Assembly (NCBI RefSeq): GCF_047126315.1
Contig: NZ_CP138953.1
Coordinates: 2,418,001-2,482,000, forward strand
Source of the DNA: Shimia sp022448905
GTDB lineage: Bacteria; Pseudomonadota; Alphaproteobacteria; Rhodobacterales; Rhodobacteraceae
Length of the DNA: 64,000 nucleotides
Reading direction: 5' to 3'
Position 1 is the stretch's first letter, and each line of letters begins with the position of its first letter. Under the pieces are notes generated by a model that did no database searches, was not told the DNA's origin, and saw nothing but the letters and a program-made list of their open reading frames with translations. This document shows positions 40,876 to 49,003 of the stretch, piece by piece. The position numbers and the translations under genes were made by a program.

Positions 40876-41820
40876 GTTAGCGGTGTTGAGGATTGCCTGG
40901 GCAAACATCGGGGCGGTGGGCACGATGCGGATGTTGGCGGCGCCTTTGACGGCCTCAGTGGGCTCGATGCTGTCGGTGATGACCAGCGATTTCATCACTG
41001 AGTTGGTGATGCGCTCAATCGCCGGGCCGGACAGAACGCCGTGGGAGATGTAGCTGTGCACCTCGGTGGCGCCGTGCTCGATCAGAACTTCGGCGGCTTT
41101 ACAAAGCGTGCCGGCGGTGTCGCAGATGTCGTCCACGATGATACATTTTTTGCCTTTGACGTCGCCGATCACGGTCATCTCAGCAATCTCGCCCGGCTTC
41201 TCGCGGCGTTTGTCCACGATGGCCAGCGGCGCGTTGATGCGTTTTGCCAGCTCGCGCGCGCGGGCCACGCCGCCCACGTCCGGAGAGATGATCATCACGT
41301 CAGACAGGTTCTCTTTGAACTGCGCTTTGATGTCGAGCGCAAACACAGGCGAGGCGTAGAGGTTGTCGACCGGAATGTCGAAGAAGCCTTGGATTTGTGC
41401 GGCGTGCAGATCCATGGTCAGGATGCGCTCGATGCCGGCTTCGACCATCATGTTGGCGACCAGCTTGGCAGTGATCGGGGTGCGGGCCTTGGTGCGGCGG
41501 TCCTGACGGGCGTAGCCGAAGTAGGGGATCACAGCGGTGATGCGGCTGGCCGAGGAGCGGCGCAGGGCGTCGGACATGATCAACAATTCCATCAGGTTGT
41601 CGTTCGCCGGGTTGGAGGTCGACTGGATGATGAACATGTCTTCGCCGCGCACGTTGTCGTAGACTTCGACAAAGATTTCAGCGTCGTTGAAGCGCTCTAC
41701 ACGGGCGTCGATCAGATTGACGTTGCTGCCCCGGTGCATCGACATTCGCCGCGCGATGGCGCTGGCAAGCGGTTTGTTGGCGTTGCCAGTGATCAGTTTG
41801 GGTTCAAGAATGGTGGCCAT
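40804..41820 (-). CDS. prs: Ribose-phosphate pyrophosphokinase
   Basis: A 338-residue class I PRPP synthetase; it makes PRPP from ribose 5-phosphate and ATP for purine, pyrimidine, His, Trp and NAD synthesis. Family blocks are VEVYDNVRGEDMFIIQS, YFGYARQDRRTKARTPI (ATP loop), DLHAAQIQGFFDIPVDNL and the PRPP-binding IIVDDICDTAGTL. Length is slightly above the usual 310-320. The last 25 or so codons and the terminator are duplicated at 37.6 kb. Confidence 0.97.
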   Translation of the reverse strand: MATILEPKLITGNANKPLASAIARRMSMHRGSNVNLIDARVERFNDAEIFVEVYDNVRGEDMFIIQSTSNPANDNLMELLIMSDALRRSSASRITAVIPYFGYARQDRRTKARTPITAKLVANMMVEAGIERILTMDLHAAQIQGFFDIPVDNLYASPVFALDIKAQFKENLSDVMIISPDVGGVARARELAKRINAPLAIVDKRREKPGEIAEMTVIGDVKGKKCIIVDDICDTAGTLCKAAEVLIEHGATEVHSYISHGVLSGPAIERITNSVMKSLVITDSIEPTEAVKGAANIRIVPTAPMFAQAILNTANGTSVSSLFETETLEPAYEGLFKA

Positions 41821-41927
41821 AGCGCGGTAATCCCCAGGTGGCTTTGGTGACAGATTCGTGACGTTGCGCTTGCCTTAACATGGCCCTAACGTCTCGCAAA
41901 GCAAAGCGCGCCATCAGGGAGGCAGAA

Positions 41928-42527
41928 ATGGCCACGATCACCTATTATTTCTCGACAATTTCTCCGTATACCTATCTTGCGGGCACCCGGTTGGAGGCGA
42001 TTGCGGCCAAACACGGGGCTGAGATTGTCTACAAACCGCTGGACATCATTGCGCTGTTTGGCCGCACAGGCGGCACGCCGCCCAAAGAACGTCACGTCAG
42101 CCGTCAGGAATACCGGGCGCAGGAATTGGTGCGGCAGGCTAAGAAGTTGGGCATGGAGTTCAATCTGCATCCGGCGCATTGGCCGACCAATATGGCGCCA
42201 TCCTCTTATGCCTTTATCGCGGCGGCCAATGCCGGCGGTGGCGACCTGGGCGCTTTGGCGCATGGGTTCACGCGGGCGTGCTGGGCTGAGGAGAAGGACA
42301 TTGCGCAGGATGATGTGATCCGCGCCTGTCTGGTTGAGGCCGGGTTTGATCCGGCGCTGGCGGACAGCGGTTTGCTGGTGGGGGCGGAGACCTATGCCCG
42401 CAACCTGGATGAGGCGGTGGAAGCGGGGGCCTTTGGCGCGCCGTTCTACGTAACCGATGATGGGGCGCGGTTCTGGGGGCAGGACCGGTTGGACGATTTG
42501 GACGCGCATTTGGCGGGTGAGTTGTAA
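41928..42527 (+). CDS. 2-hydroxychromene-2-carboxylate isomerase-like (DsbA fold)
   Basis: A 199-residue thioredoxin-fold protein of the HCCA-isomerase/GST-kappa family: N-terminal ITYYFSTISPYTYLAG, a helical insertion (about 75-165) and C-terminal GAFGAPFYVTDDGARFWGQDRLDDL, where the cis-Pro (GAPF) and W-GQDRL are characteristic. Family members isomerise hydroxychromene carboxylates with glutathione in aromatic breakdown; many act on unknown substrates. AGGGAGG precedes the ATG at 41928. It is 17 bp before an alpha/beta hydrolase gene. Confidence 0.88.
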   Translation: MATITYYFSTISPYTYLAGTRLEAIAAKHGAEIVYKPLDIIALFGRTGGTPPKERHVSRQEYRAQELVRQAKKLGMEFNLHPAHWPTNMAPSSYAFIAAANAGGGDLGALAHGFTRACWAEEKDIAQDDVIRACLVEAGFDPALADSGLLVGAETYARNLDEAVEAGAFGAPFYVTDDGARFWGQDRLDDLDAHLAGEL

Positions 42528-42543
42528 GGACACTTTAAGGACC

Positions 42544-43347
42544 ATGGCATTGGACAGCAGAAAGACGCCTGACATGCATTGGCGCGTGTTGGGGCAGGGG
42601 CCGCGTGCGGCGTTGGCGCTGCATTGCAATCTGGGGCACTCAGGCGCCTTTCGTGGTATTGGCGCGGCGCTGGGCGATCTGTTGACCCTTCAGACGCCGG
42701 ACATGCCGGGCCATGGGCGCAGTGCGGACTATGTGCCGGGCACGCTGACCGGGCAGACCATGCTGGAGGCCATTCTGGCGCGGCTGGACGGACCGGTGGA
42801 TGTGATTGGGCATTCTTATGGCGGTCTGTTGGGGCTGCGGCTGGCGATTGAGCGGCCGGATCTGGTGCGATCCCTGTCGTTGTTTGAGCCGGTGACGATG
42901 TTGGCGGCCAAAGAGTCTGCACCGGAGGAAGTGGCCAAGAACGATGCGCATATGGGGCAGGTGTTTGCCTTAAACGACGCCGGTGACGCCGAGGCGGCGG
43001 TGCGCATGTTTGTGGAGGAATGGGGCGATGGCACGCCGTGGGAGGCGCTGCCGGAAGAGACCCGCGCGACCTTCACGCGGCAGGTGCCGTTTGTTGTGGC
43101 CAGCCAGCAGGATGTGCTGGACGACGTTGGCAACATCATGCCGCGCCTTGGCGAGATTGCGGTGCCGGTGGTGGTGATGGACGGGGCGGAGAGCCCTGCG
43201 ATCATGAAGCCGGTCTGTGATGGCGTTGCCAGTGCGGTGCAGAATGGGCGGCGGGTGACCGTGGCGGGTGCCGGGCATATGGGCGCGATCACGCATGCGG
43301 ATGTGGTGGCGGCTGAGGTGCGGCGGATGGTTGAAAGTCTTGGCTAA
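42544..43347 (+). CDS. Alpha/beta hydrolase
   Basis: A 267-residue alpha/beta-fold hydrolase. The nucleophile elbow is IGHSYGGLLGL (Ser in G-x-S-x-G), the acid probably Asp in VVVMDGAESP, and His in AGHMGAIT. LHCNLGHSGAF replaces the common HGxPG oxyanion loop. It follows the isomerase-like gene by 17 bp and probably belongs to the same transcript; substrate unknown. A 16-bp piece of its 3' end recurs downstream of the next gene. Confidence 0.88.
   Translation: MALDSRKTPDMHWRVLGQGPRAALALHCNLGHSGAFRGIGAALGDLLTLQTPDMPGHGRSADYVPGTLTGQTMLEAILARLDGPVDVIGHSYGGLLGLRLAIERPDLVRSLSLFEPVTMLAAKESAPEEVAKNDAHMGQVFALNDAGDAEAAVRMFVEEWGDGTPWEALPEETRATFTRQVPFVVASQQDVLDDVGNIMPRLGEIAVPVVVMDGAESPAIMKPVCDGVASAVQNGRRVTVAGAGHMGAITHADVVAAEVRRMVESLG
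43317..43332. repeat. 16-bp direct repeat, left copy (in the hydrolase 3' end)
   Basis: GGTGCGGCGGATGGTT is identical to 44103-44118; the two copies flank the low-GC Imm11-like gene at 43379-44011. Confidence 0.7.
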
Positions 43348-43378
43348 GTTTTTCGCAGGGGTATTGGAGTAAAGAGTA

Positions 43379-44011
43379 GTGGCAGAAGGTGATATTTGGA
43401 TTTCGGCGATAGCGAACAACTCTGACTTGCTCGTGGGGATTGAAATCGACCGAGAAGAGCCGGGCTGGCGAGCCAAAGCGAAAGGGCGTGCGGTTCGCTC
43501 TGAGGACTTGCCTTTTCGTTTGTATGGGAAGTATCGCGATGCATTTTTTGAGAAGGGTGTTCCTGATATATTCTTCGGGCCAGGTGGCATCAAAATCTCG
43601 GAAAATCTCCACAGTGTTTTTGCCTCGTACAACTTAGGGATTGCGAAGATGTATCCCGCAAATCTGTACCTGCATGATCGAATAACTTTGGTCGTTCCAA
43701 ACCTCTATATTCTTGGCGTCAGAGAAGATGTTGAAGCATTTGTACCGGAACAGTGTCAAAACGTAAGGGAACGCTACAAACACCGCAGTCAGTCCGAGCC
43801 TTCGCCGGAAGCCAAATGGAAAATGCCGTACACGCTTCAGGATGGCGACATTGCTGTATTGCCTTCAAAGACAGAAGGGTTGGATTTTTGGTCGGACAAG
43901 TGGCTCGACAGATCACTATTCTTTTCTGACTCACTGAAGCAAGCGTTATGCGAGGGCGGCTATGCGAAGCTGTTTGATTTCAAAAAGTGCGAAAAAGCCA
44001 TGTTGCACTGA
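43379..44011 (+). CDS. Second Imm11/DUF1629-like orphan protein
   Basis: A 210-residue cytosolic protein, AT-richer than its surroundings, with a GTG start preceded by GGAG. The middle (VPDIFFGPGGIKISENLHSV) and the end (DRSLFFSDSLKQALCEGG, YAKLFDFKKCEK) match the general shape of Imm11-type immunity proteins; confidence is low. No toxin gene is adjacent. It sits between two exact 16-bp repeats, one inside the end of the hydrolase gene, as if inserted. Together with 36624-37469 it gives two such orphans 6 kb apart. Confidence 0.5.
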   Translation: MAEGDIWISAIANNSDLLVGIEIDREEPGWRAKAKGRAVRSEDLPFRLYGKYRDAFFEKGVPDIFFGPGGIKISENLHSVFASYNLGIAKMYPANLYLHDRITLVVPNLYILGVREDVEAFVPEQCQNVRERYKHRSQSEPSPEAKWKMPYTLQDGDIAVLPSKTEGLDFWSDKWLDRSLFFSDSLKQALCEGGYAKLFDFKKCEKAMLH

Positions 44012-44102
44012 AAATTTGAAATCGGCGGTTCTGCGCGAACGATGACCGCGCATGAACTGCGGGGCAGGAGGCGAAGCACCCGCCCTGTGGGGCCGGGGCT
44101 AG

Positions 44103-44118
44103 GGTGCGGCGGATGGTT
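44103..44118. repeat. 16-bp direct repeat, right copy
   Basis: Identical to 43317-43332, which lies in the end of the hydrolase gene. The sequence after it (TCTGACGTAGC...) no longer follows the hydrolase gene closely. Confidence 0.7.
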
Positions 44119-44177
44119 TCTGACGTAGCTGTCTAGCTTTTGGGAAGCGAGCAACTTCTGCCTATTCATTCGTTAGG

Positions 44178-44861
44178 CTACAGCGTTTCTGCTCCGTAGC
44201 GCGCGTCTAAAAAGCGAAATAGCCGGAGGGTATCTGTAACGTGAAAGAAAAACGCATGCTTCGTCATTTTGTTGCATGCTGTTTGCTCCACTTGTGAAGC
44301 CAAGATCCAGACGTAGGCGTTTTGTGAGTGAAACTTCGCAACTATGGAGCATGCGTCGCTTTCGTTTCTTCGGGAGGATAAAAGCTCGAAAGCAATCACC
44401 ACATCAGATGCGCCACAAAAGGTTTGATGCCCAAGTTGGTCCAAGAAGAACTCATTTTTCATGGATAGGCACGCAATTGCATCGTGGCGCCCCTGACCAT
44501 CGGAGTTCCAGTTGGGTGGAAAAGCAATTCGTGAGCCGGAGTATTCAGACTCAAATTTAAACCCATGTCGCTTGAGAGATGCGTCCAGCCGCTCAATCTC
44601 AGTGCTTCCCGACCGCGAAATGTGGATGCTTAGTTCGTCTGAAACGTTGTTGCCGTTGCAGCGTAACTGCGCACGATCAAATACGGCCACTTCGCCTGAT
44701 TTCACAGGAGCAATAACTGTCGTGAACTTGTCGACTTGCCGCCCAGCCCAGTTCAATTTTTGATATTGTATTCCACAATTTTCGAACCCCGCAAAAAGTG
44801 CACTCGGAAGTAAAAATAGGCCTGCAACCAAAGCCGCGAACATTGAATGGACTTTTTTCAT
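44178..44861 (-). CDS. Secreted protein of unknown function
   Basis: A 227-residue protein with a signal peptide (MKKVHSMFAALVAGLFLLPSALFAG, cleavage near residue 24-26) and a mature part with seven Cys, consistent with disulfides in the periplasm or outside. I recognise no domain. Base composition is lower in GC than the neighbouring operon, suggesting an accessory gene. The start at 44861 was chosen for the signal peptide over an in-frame codon 33 residues upstream. It faces the Imm11-like gene across a 166-bp spacer. Confidence 0.6.
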   Translation of the reverse strand: MKKVHSMFAALVAGLFLLPSALFAGFENCGIQYQKLNWAGRQVDKFTTVIAPVKSGEVAVFDRAQLRCNGNNVSDELSIHISRSGSTEIERLDASLKRHGFKFESEYSGSRIAFPPNWNSDGQGRHDAIACLSMKNEFFLDQLGHQTFCGASDVVIAFELLSSRRNESDACSIVAKFHSQNAYVWILASQVEQTACNKMTKHAFFFHVTDTLRLFRFLDARYGAETL

Positions 44862-44978
44862 GGTACCCGCATCTAAGACGGACCGAGAATGTATCATTCT
44901 TCGGGTTGGCGCAATGCACGCGTGCAAGGTCTTTCGGTCAGTGGGGCGCTGCCAAGGCATAGCATTGGCATTTTAGAG

Positions 44979-45197
44979 CTATTTGCCCGCCAAAATCATT
45001 TCCCGGACCTTCACGGCTTTCTCAAAGTGATCGAGCTCATGGGTTTGGATCCACCATGTGGCAGCTTCCATCAGCAGGTCCGGGTTGTTGTTCTTGTTGG
45101 CAAAGAAGGCGTAGAAGGACAGGCCGACGGTCTCGCCTTTCTTGGCGATTTTGTCGTTGCAGATCTGAACCGCTTTGGCGCGTAGGGTGTCTCTCAC
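44979..45197 (-). CDS. DUF6500-like small protein
   Basis: A 72-residue soluble, mostly helical protein (LRAKAVQICNDKIAKKGETVGLSFYAFF). It starts on GTG four bases after the ltaE stop and is the last gene of the ribF-ycgN-ltaE run, so it is probably translated by coupling. It resembles a conserved small family of unknown function found in marine alphaproteobacteria (DUF6500); the name is from memory of the pattern. Confidence 0.65.
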   Translation of the reverse strand: MRDTLRAKAVQICNDKIAKKGETVGLSFYAFFANKNNNPDLLMEAATWWIQTHELDHFEKAVKVREMILAGK

Positions 45198-45201
45198 CGG
45201 A

Positions 45202-46251
45202 TTACTTGCCCGCTGCCAGATCGAGGAATTGGTCGATCAACTCTTTGCTGAGAGACCAGTCGCAAACCAAACGCGCGGTGACCATCTCGGCGTCGTCACC
45301 TTCTAGCGTGCCGTCCCAGAGGTGGTAGACCGCGCCGGCGTCCAGCAGGCGTTTGTGAGTGGCGCGGGGCAGGGCGACAAACATCATGTTGGCCTGTGGC
45401 GGGTATTTGAAGGTGGCCCCAATTGCGCGCAATCCGCCCGCGAGATGGGCGGCGTTGGCGTTGGCTTTGGTGGCGGCTTCGATCCAAACGTCGTCTTGCA
45501 AGTAACCGAGCATTTGCGCGGAGAGGTAGCGGTGTTTGGAGAACAGGTGGCCGCCGCGTTTACGACGCAGTTCAAATTCCCAGGCATGTTTGGGATCAAA
45601 GAAGATAACCGCTTCGACACCCATGCAGCCGTTTTTGGTGCCGCCGAAGCTGACCGCGTCGACACCGGCTTTCCAGGTCATTTCTGCAGGCGTGCAGCCT
45701 AGCGCAACCATGGCGTTGGTGAAGCGCGCGCCGTCCAGATGCATGGGCAGGTCATAGGATTTGGCGACATCACAAAGGGCCGTGAGTTCGGCCAGCGTGT
45801 AGACGGTGCCATATTCGGTGACCTGCGTGATCGACACAGGGCCGCGTTGCGGGCCGTGCACACCGCGGGTCTCTTCGCCTTCGATGGCGGCGCGCAGGGA
45901 GGCGGGCGTCATTTTGTCGACGTCTTTGTCTGCCGCCAATGTGAGCTTGGCCCCGCCGGTGTAAAACTCGGGCGCGTTGCACTCGTCTTTGTGGATGTGG
46001 GCCACTTCCGAGCAGAAGATGGTTTGCCAAGGATCACAAAGGGTTGCGAGCGCCAGTGAATTTGCCGTGGTGCCGGTGGAGACCAGATAGACGGCGGCCT
46101 CTGGGGCCTCAAAAATCTCGCGGATTTTGGCGGTGACCTGCGCCATTTCCACGTCGTCGCCATAGCCCATGGCGTAGCCTTCGTTGGCTTTGGTGATGGC
46201 GGCGAGGACCTCGGGCAGTGCGGCGCCGGAGTTGTCAGAGGCAAAGTGCAT
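45202..46251 (-). CDS. ltaE: Low-specificity L-threonine aldolase
   Basis: A 349-residue PLP enzyme of fold type I that splits threonine or allo-threonine into glycine and acetaldehyde. It opens with FASDNSGAALPEVLAAI; the pyridoxal lysine is in VSFGGTKNGCMG and HLDGARFTNA carries the Asp and Arg contacts. The start overlaps the ycgN stop by one base and has GAGGAG before it. Its product glycine would feed the gcv system at the other end of the window. Confidence 0.92.
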   Translation of the reverse strand: MHFASDNSGAALPEVLAAITKANEGYAMGYGDDVEMAQVTAKIREIFEAPEAAVYLVSTGTTANSLALATLCDPWQTIFCSEVAHIHKDECNAPEFYTGGAKLTLAADKDVDKMTPASLRAAIEGEETRGVHGPQRGPVSITQVTEYGTVYTLAELTALCDVAKSYDLPMHLDGARFTNAMVALGCTPAEMTWKAGVDAVSFGGTKNGCMGVEAVIFFDPKHAWEFELRRKRGGHLFSKHRYLSAQMLGYLQDDVWIEAATKANANAAHLAGGLRAIGATFKYPPQANMMFVALPRATHKRLLDAGAVYHLWDGTLEGDDAEMVTARLVCDWSLSKELIDQFLDLAAGK

Positions 46252-46727
46252 TAGGAGGGCTCCTCGATGATAAAGTCTTCCCACTGCTCCAGCGGGGTGT
46301 CGAATTCGGATACGGTGCGGTGGCGCATGGAGACGCCTGCCTCAAAAACGCTGTTTTGGCGGCCAGAGATCAGCGGGTGCCAGTCATACAGCGGTTTGCC
46401 TGCCCAAAGCAGGCGATAGGCGCAGGTTTGCGGCAGCCAATAGGCGTGATCGTCGATGTTGTCCGGGGTCATGACAATGCATTCGGGCACAAACTGATGG
46501 CGGATTTCGTATTGGCTGCACAGGCCTGTTTCGTCATCTAGAAGGCGACAGGCGACGCAGGTCAGCGCGACCTCGCCGGTGTCTTCGTCTTCGAGCTTGT
46601 TGAGGCAGCATTTGCCGCAGCCGTCACAGAGAGCTTCCCATTCAACCTTGGTGAGTTTGGCGAGCGGCTTTTTTTCCCAGAAACGTTTGGCGAGGCCGTG
46701 GCGGGCTATGACGTCCTGGCTGCTCAT
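46251..46727 (-). CDS. YcgN-family cysteine-cluster protein
   Basis: A 158-residue UPF0260/YcgN protein. The Cys pattern LCDGCGKCCLNKL, then TCVACRLLD, GLCSQYEIR and PECIVM is typical of a possible Fe-S or zinc-binding CxxCxxCC family (COG2983). Function is unknown. It overlaps ribF by 4 bp upstream and ltaE by 1 bp downstream, so the three are translationally coupled. Confidence 0.9.
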   Translation of the reverse strand: MSSQDVIARHGLAKRFWEKKPLAKLTKVEWEALCDGCGKCCLNKLEDEDTGEVALTCVACRLLDDETGLCSQYEIRHQFVPECIVMTPDNIDDHAYWLPQTCAYRLLWAGKPLYDWHPLISGRQNSVFEAGVSMRHRTVSEFDTPLEQWEDFIIEEPS

Positions 46728-47656
46728 AAGGCGTTTAACAGCGCTCTGGCTTGGTCGCAGTCTGCGCCCATTTGGGTTATGAGGGCGTCGAGGCTGTCGA
46801 ATTTGAGTTCCGGGCGCAGGTAGTCGACGAGGCCAACGGACAACGTGTGGCCGTAGAGATCGCCTGAGAAATCAAAGAGGTAGGTCTCGATGTTGGCTTT
46901 GTTTTCGCCAAACATTGGGCGGGTGCCGATGGAGGCGGCGCCGTGATAGCTGCCTTGATGTGGGCCATCGAGCACGTCGACCAACACGGCATAAACGCCG
47001 TATTTGGGTTGGTGCAGGCCGACGATAGACATATTGGCAGTTGGGAAACCAAGCTCGCGGCCGCGTTGTTCGCCGCCAATCACCGGGCCGTCAATTCGGT
47101 GCCAGTGGCCCAGCATGTTGGCCGCATCGCGCGGGCGGCCGTCGGAGAGTGCCTGGCGGATGGAGGTGGATGAGACTTGACCGTCGCCGCCTTGCACCAG
47201 CGGCGCGATGGTGACGCCAAAGCCGTAGGTTTCGCCATAAGCAACGAGGTCGTCAGCGGTGCCTTTGCGGCCTTTGCCGAAGCAGAAATCGGCGCCAACC
47301 ACCACATGGGCGAGGCCGAGGCCTTCGGCGATCACGTCGCGGGCAAATTCTTCTGGCGTGAGGCTGGACAGTGCGGTGTTGAACGGCAGCTCATAGAGTT
47401 TTTCCACGCCGAGTTTTTCCAAGCGGTGCGCGCGGGTCTCGGCGCTGGCGAGGCGGAAGGGCGGGGCATCCGGCGCGAAATACTCGCGCGGGTGCGGCTC
47501 AAACGTCATGATGCCCAAAGGCGCATCCGGTGCGGCTTTGAGCGCCAAGTCGATCACCGATTGGTGGCCCACATGCACGCCGTCAAAATTGCCAATCGCG
47601 ACGCTGGCGCCGCGATCTTTAGGGGTTACAAACTGATAGTCGCGAATGATCTGCAT
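46724..47656 (-). CDS. ribF: Bifunctional riboflavin kinase/FMN adenylyltransferase
   Basis: A 310-residue two-domain enzyme that makes FMN and FAD. The N-terminal adenylyltransferase domain has SVAIGNFDGVHVGHQSVID (HxGH-type loop) and VVGADFCFGKGRKGT; the C-terminal kinase domain has RGRELGFPTANM and IETYLFDFSGDLYG. It heads the ribF-ycgN-ltaE-DUF6500 operon. Confidence 0.96.
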   Translation of the reverse strand: MQIIRDYQFVTPKDRGASVAIGNFDGVHVGHQSVIDLALKAAPDAPLGIMTFEPHPREYFAPDAPPFRLASAETRAHRLEKLGVEKLYELPFNTALSSLTPEEFARDVIAEGLGLAHVVVGADFCFGKGRKGTADDLVAYGETYGFGVTIAPLVQGGDGQVSSTSIRQALSDGRPRDAANMLGHWHRIDGPVIGGEQRGRELGFPTANMSIVGLHQPKYGVYAVLVDVLDGPHQGSYHGAASIGTRPMFGENKANIETYLFDFSGDLYGHTLSVGLVDYLRPELKFDSLDALITQMGADCDQARALLNAL

Positions 47657-47708
47657 GTGGCAGGGTTAGCCCCTTGAATGGTCAGGCGCAAGAGAGGACG
47701 GCGCGGCG

Positions 47709-48074
47709 TTACTCGGCGGCGCGGGCGCGGGCTTCGGAGATGTCGCCAAAGTTCTGCGCCGCCCAGCCAACCAGCGGTTTGAGCACACGCAAAAGGTCAA
47801 AGCCCTGCTCGGTTAAGGCGTAGTAGACCGCCAAGGGCGGGCCGGGGTGCACGGTGCGGGTCAGGTGGCCGTCGCGTTCCAAAAGGCGTAGGTTCTCGGT
47901 GAGCACGCGCTGAGTGACGTCGCCAATGGCGCGTTTGAGTTCGCCAAAGCGCAGTTCCCCGTCCTCTAAAGTGAGCAAAATCAACAGGTTCCACTTCGCC
48001 GTGACTTTGGTCAGGACAGAGCGGACCGGGCAGTTTTCGGCCTCTTCTTTGGTGTGGGCGGTTACTTTGACCAT
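47709..48074 (-). CDS. HxlR-family transcriptional regulator
   Basis: A 121-residue winged-helix regulator: ENCPVRSVLTKVTAKWNLLILLTL (with the single conserved Cys near residue 13), RFGELKRAIGDVTQRVLTENLRLLERDGHLTR and YALTEQGFDLLRVLKPL. HxlR proteins such as YodB and HypR sense electrophiles or hypochlorite through this Cys. The ATG at 48074 was chosen; the frame runs far upstream across the promoter of the divergent gene. The SnoaL-like gene starts 95 bp away on the other strand and is the likely target. Confidence 0.9.
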   Translation of the reverse strand: MVKVTAHTKEEAENCPVRSVLTKVTAKWNLLILLTLEDGELRFGELKRAIGDVTQRVLTENLRLLERDGHLTRTVHPGPPLAVYYALTEQGFDLLRVLKPLVGWAAQNFGDISEARARAAE

Positions 48075-48124
48075 ACCTGGTTCCTTTGAGGTGCGTAATT
48101 GATACTTGGTGCAAAATTCATACC

Positions 48125-48136
48125 GTACAGCTATAC
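48125..48136. promoter_or_regulatory. Candidate HxlR operator
   Basis: GTACAGCTATAC is a 12-bp palindrome with one broken pair, 33 bp before the SnoaL-like start, in the divergent region. HxlR/YodB operators are short inverted repeats of this kind. Confidence 0.45.
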
Positions 48137-48168
48137 ATGCAACAAGCTGATTCGAGAGGCTGACCAAA

Positions 48169-48939
48169 ATGACCATCACTGAAACCGTGCTGAACGCGTT
48201 CTCCGCGCTTTTCATCCAGTTTGATCCTGAGGCGGCCAGCGTGCTGTTGGCGCCAGACTACATTCAGCACAATCCGGCTGTGCCCACCGGGGCGGCGGCG
48301 ATTGTGGGCTTTGTGCCGGTGATCCAGCAGAGCGGCATGACCGCGACCACGCATCGGGTGATCACCGAGGGCGATCTGGTGGTGATGCACAACACTTTTG
48401 ACAATGCGCAGGCCTTTGGGGCGGAGACGCTGGTGGCGTTTGATGTGTTCCGGGTGGCGGATGGCAAAGTGGTGGAACATTGGGACAACCTGCAGCCCCT
48501 GGCGGGGCCGAACCCGTCGGGCCGGACCATGACCGATGGGGCGACGGAGATTGTGGACCGGGACAAGACGGCGGAGAACAAGTCGCTGGTGAGTGCGTTT
48601 GTGAGTGATGTTTTGCACGGGAAGGCCCCTGAGAACATCGCCAACTACATTTCCACGGAGACGTATTTGCAGCACAATCCGCAGATTGCAGATGGCTTGG
48701 AAGGCCTTGGTGGCGCGCTGCAGATGATGGCGGAGGCTGGCATCGAGATGCGCTATGACACGACGCATATGCTTGTGGCAGAAGGCAATTTTGTCTTTGC
48801 TGCGTCAGAGGGCGTGCTGGGCGAGGCGCACACCGCGTTTTTTGATCTGTTCCGTGTTGAGGATGGCAAGATCGTGGAGCACTGGGACACGGTGAGCGAA
48901 ATCCCGGCGGAAATGGCGCATGAGAACGGCAAGTTCTAA
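48169..48939 (+). CDS. Tandem SnoaL-like (NTF2-fold) protein
   Basis: A 256-residue protein made of two SnoaL-like domains, about 1-118 and 135-250. Each repeat shows the same landmarks: YIQHNPAVPTG and YLQHNPQIADG, then FDVFRVADGKVVEHWD and FDLFRVEDGKIVEHWD. Such NTF2-fold proteins act as isomerases, cyclases or hydratases on small polar substrates; single-domain forms are usual, so a fused dimer is likely here. It is divergent from an HxlR regulator. GAGAGG precedes the ATG. Confidence 0.85.
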   Translation: MTITETVLNAFSALFIQFDPEAASVLLAPDYIQHNPAVPTGAAAIVGFVPVIQQSGMTATTHRVITEGDLVVMHNTFDNAQAFGAETLVAFDVFRVADGKVVEHWDNLQPLAGPNPSGRTMTDGATEIVDRDKTAENKSLVSAFVSDVLHGKAPENIANYISTETYLQHNPQIADGLEGLGGALQMMAEAGIEMRYDTTHMLVAEGNFVFAASEGVLGEAHTAFFDLFRVEDGKIVEHWDTVSEIPAEMAHENGKF

Positions 48940-48944
48940 AGCAA

Positions 48945-48973
48945 AAAGGGCGGTGCATTTGGCACCGCCCTTT
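48945..48973. terminator. Bidirectional intrinsic terminator
   Basis: A perfect 12-bp stem AAAGGGCGGTGC/GCACCGCCCTTT with loop ATTTG, between the convergent SnoaL-like and MaoC genes. A5 on one side and T3 on the other let it act both ways. Confidence 0.85.
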
Positions 48974-49003
48974 GAGTTTGGAGGAGTTTTTCGGTTGGGG
49001 GGA

